Shown one piece after another: positions 6,030 to 6,905 of a stretch of 6,905 nucleotides of DNA (within the stretch, counting starts at the first letter, position 1; each line of letters starts with the position of its first letter). Source of the DNA: Desulfuromonadales bacterium C00003068 (lineage in GTDB: Bacteria; Desulfobacterota; Desulfuromonadia; Desulfuromonadales; Desulfuromonadaceae); NCBI GenBank assembly GCA_001751155.1, contig MAXR01000209.1:1414-8318 (forward strand). Reading direction: 5' to 3'. The position numbers and the translations under genes are program-made. The notes beneath the pieces are model-generated. The model did no database searches, was not told the origin of the DNA, and saw nothing but the letters and a program-made list of their open reading frames with translations.

Positions 6030-6082
6030 TATTGAAACCATCAGAGTCTGTCAACGGCTTGGTAAGGTAGTTTCAATATTAA
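6026..6082. repeat. 13-bp perfect inverted repeat overlapping the stop codon
   Basis: TTAATATTGAAAC (6026-6038) and GTTTCAATATTAA (6070-6082) are exact reverse complements around a 31-nt loop. The left arm contains the TAA stop of the secreted-protein gene. There is no T-run after it, and the true terminator follows 9 nt later. It could be a 3'-UTR stability hairpin. Confidence 0.7.
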
Positions 6083-6090
6083 ACTCAGAA

Positions 6091-6128
6091 AAAAGAAGCC
6101 CCGCTAGCAATCTAGCGGGGCTTCTTTT
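6091..6128. terminator. strong bidirectional rho-independent terminator
   Basis: A perfect 17-bp stem (6091-6107 with 6112-6128) with a 4-nt loop CAAT has a GCCCCGCTAG core flanked by A-run and T-run. It works in both directions: for the secreted-protein gene ending at 6029 (+) and for the TPM gene ending at 6144 (-). Confidence 0.93.
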
Positions 6129-6143
6129 ATTTAGGCATGAACT

Positions 6144-6761
6144 CTAGTGATGAATGATATTCGGCAACTCATTCTCATCATCCTCTTTAATAGGAAAATG
6201 AGGTGTAAGCAGCTCACCACATTGGCCAATCGCATCGCACAGAGCATCGCAGGCGTGATCACTGTGCAATCCTTTGGTGATGGTCTGTACTACGCTATCC
6301 CACTGTTGTTGCTCAACTTTGTCGTTGATGCCGCGATCAGCGAGGATTTGTACCCGTCGTTCAAATAGGCAGATAATGATCAGTATCCCTGTTTCGTCAC
6401 GGGTATGATGCAAACCGTGGCGAGTGAAGGATGAATGAGCTATTTCATCGACACATTCATTGATCTCGTTGTGAGAGATCACGCGCCGTAGCAAGCTAGG
6501 GCTGTTATTGATGATAAAGCTACTGATAAAGTAACTGCCAACGAGGATGAGGGCCAGAGCCCAGAAGGGCAGCTGTGGAAACCACCACACTGTCATGCTT
6601 GCCGTTGGTAGAGTGCATAAGGCACAAAAGCGGCTGCGGCTACCTTGATAGTCATCGGCTTGAGCCAGAATAAGGGGAACGATTTCGCCACTGGTATTTT
6701 TTTCGGCCTGTGTGACCGCGTCTTCAATGCGTTGTTGTTCTTGTTGACTGAATGCTTTCAT
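6144..6761 (-). CDS. TPM-domain membrane protein
   Basis: A 205-residue protein of the TPM (TLP18.3/Psb32/MOLO-1) domain family, similar to bacterial COG3762-type proteins. The domain is split by membrane segments: the first part includes FSQQEQQRIEDAVTQAEKNT and TSGEIVPLIL (23-32). Hydrophobic residues follow at about 45-60 and more clearly 61-84 (LPFWALALILVGSYFISSFI), forming a membrane hairpin. The second part has FTRHGLHHTRDETGILIII (112-130), ERRVQILADRGI (134-145) and a C-terminal CGELLTPHFP block ending NELPNIIHH. Family members are inner-membrane proteins of unclear role, usually encoded after LemA and a glycine-tailed TPM protein; the fragment 55 nt upstream fits this. ATG 6761 has only a modest GAGAG ribosome-binding site. 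Enzymatic activity should not be assumed. Confidence 0.88.
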   Translation of the reverse strand: MKAFSQQEQQRIEDAVTQAEKNTSGEIVPLILAQADDYQGSRSRFCALCTLPTASMTVWWFPQLPFWALALILVGSYFISSFIINNSPSLLRRVISHNEINECVDEIAHSSFTRHGLHHTRDETGILIIICLFERRVQILADRGINDKVEQQQWDSVVQTITKGLHSDHACDALCDAIGQCGELLTPHFPIKEDDENELPNIIHH

Positions 6762-6816
6762 TGTTATGCTCTCTTATCTCGTAGGGTGTCTAAGGGGATG
6801 GCAAACATTATCGGCA

Positions 6817-6905
6817 TTACCAGCCGCCCGATGAACCGCCGCCGCCGAAGCCGCCTCCGCCACCACTGAAGCCACCGCTTCCGCCGCCGAAACCACCACC
6901 GCCAA
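6817..6905 (-). CDS. glycine-rich C-terminus of an upstream TPM-domain (YgcG-like) protein, 5' end outside window
   Basis: On the minus strand an open frame enters at the window edge and ends with TAA at 6817-6819. The 28 full codons encode an almost pure Gly/Phe/Ser tail (GGGGFGGGSGGFSGGGGGFG...) ending GSSGGW. This tail type is the hallmark C-terminus of COG1512-type TPM proteins (YgcG-like), which have a signal peptide, a periplasmic TPM domain, a membrane helix and a Gly-rich end. Those domains lie outside the window. It sits 55 nt upstream of the complete TPM gene in the same direction, so the two are probably co-transcribed. Confidence 0.8.
   Translation of the reverse strand, partial: GGGGFGGGSGGFSGGGGGFGGGGSSGGW

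Noticed and set aside
6147..6368. Plus-strand frame of 73 codons opposite the TPM gene
   Set aside because: It is a shadow of the TPM coding sequence and lies directly past a terminator.

Overview
The window looks like chromosomal DNA from a gammaproteobacterium. This assignment is moderate-confidence and rests on overall protein character, compact convergent gene pairs with hairpin terminators, and a palindrome-rich intergenic block of a type I associate with that class. No genus can be named. The left and right flanks carry ordinary housekeeping-type genes. The middle (about 4.5-6.0 kb) is a lighter, accessory-looking stretch with a toxin-antitoxin pair, a 0.6 kb gene-free spacer and a small secreted protein.

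Left part (1-4501, all + strand). The window opens inside the 3' end of a TmcAL-like tRNA(Met) cytidine acetate ligase gene. A weak terminator-like hairpin follows. Next is an 895-residue SNF2-family helicase with all ATPase motifs intact. Then comes a 345-residue SWIM zinc-finger protein of the kind that travels with SNF2 helicases, carrying a lysine/threonine-rich linker and a C-terminal winged-helix-like tail. The helicase and SWIM genes probably act together on DNA or nucleoprotein. Between them lies a 104-bp cloverleaf-like inverted repeat (3314-3417), the most structured non-coding element in the window. The helicase gene also contains G8, C9 and A8 tracts.

Middle part (4502-6130). A RelB/RelE-type toxin-antitoxin operon lies on the minus strand. 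The antitoxin comes first, the toxin overlaps it by 17 nt and starts at TTG, and an inverted repeat lies just upstream of the antitoxin. A 646-bp divergent spacer follows, containing a run of small hairpins and short minus-strand reading frames but no convincing gene. A TTGACA/TATAAT promoter overlaid with CTTGA half-sites then drives a 105-residue exported His/Trp-rich protein that starts at TTG. Its mature form is predicted to begin with histidine. A 13-bp inverted repeat and a strong 17-bp bidirectional terminator close this unit.

Right part (6144-6905, minus strand). Two adjacent TPM-domain genes are present: a complete one with membrane segments, and the glycine-rich C-terminus of an upstream one cut by the window edge. 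This matches the common LemA-TPM-TPM membrane-protein cluster.

The best candidates for something undescribed are the SNF2/SWIM pair with its intervening cloverleaf element, and the small secreted His-rich protein with its operator-like promoter.
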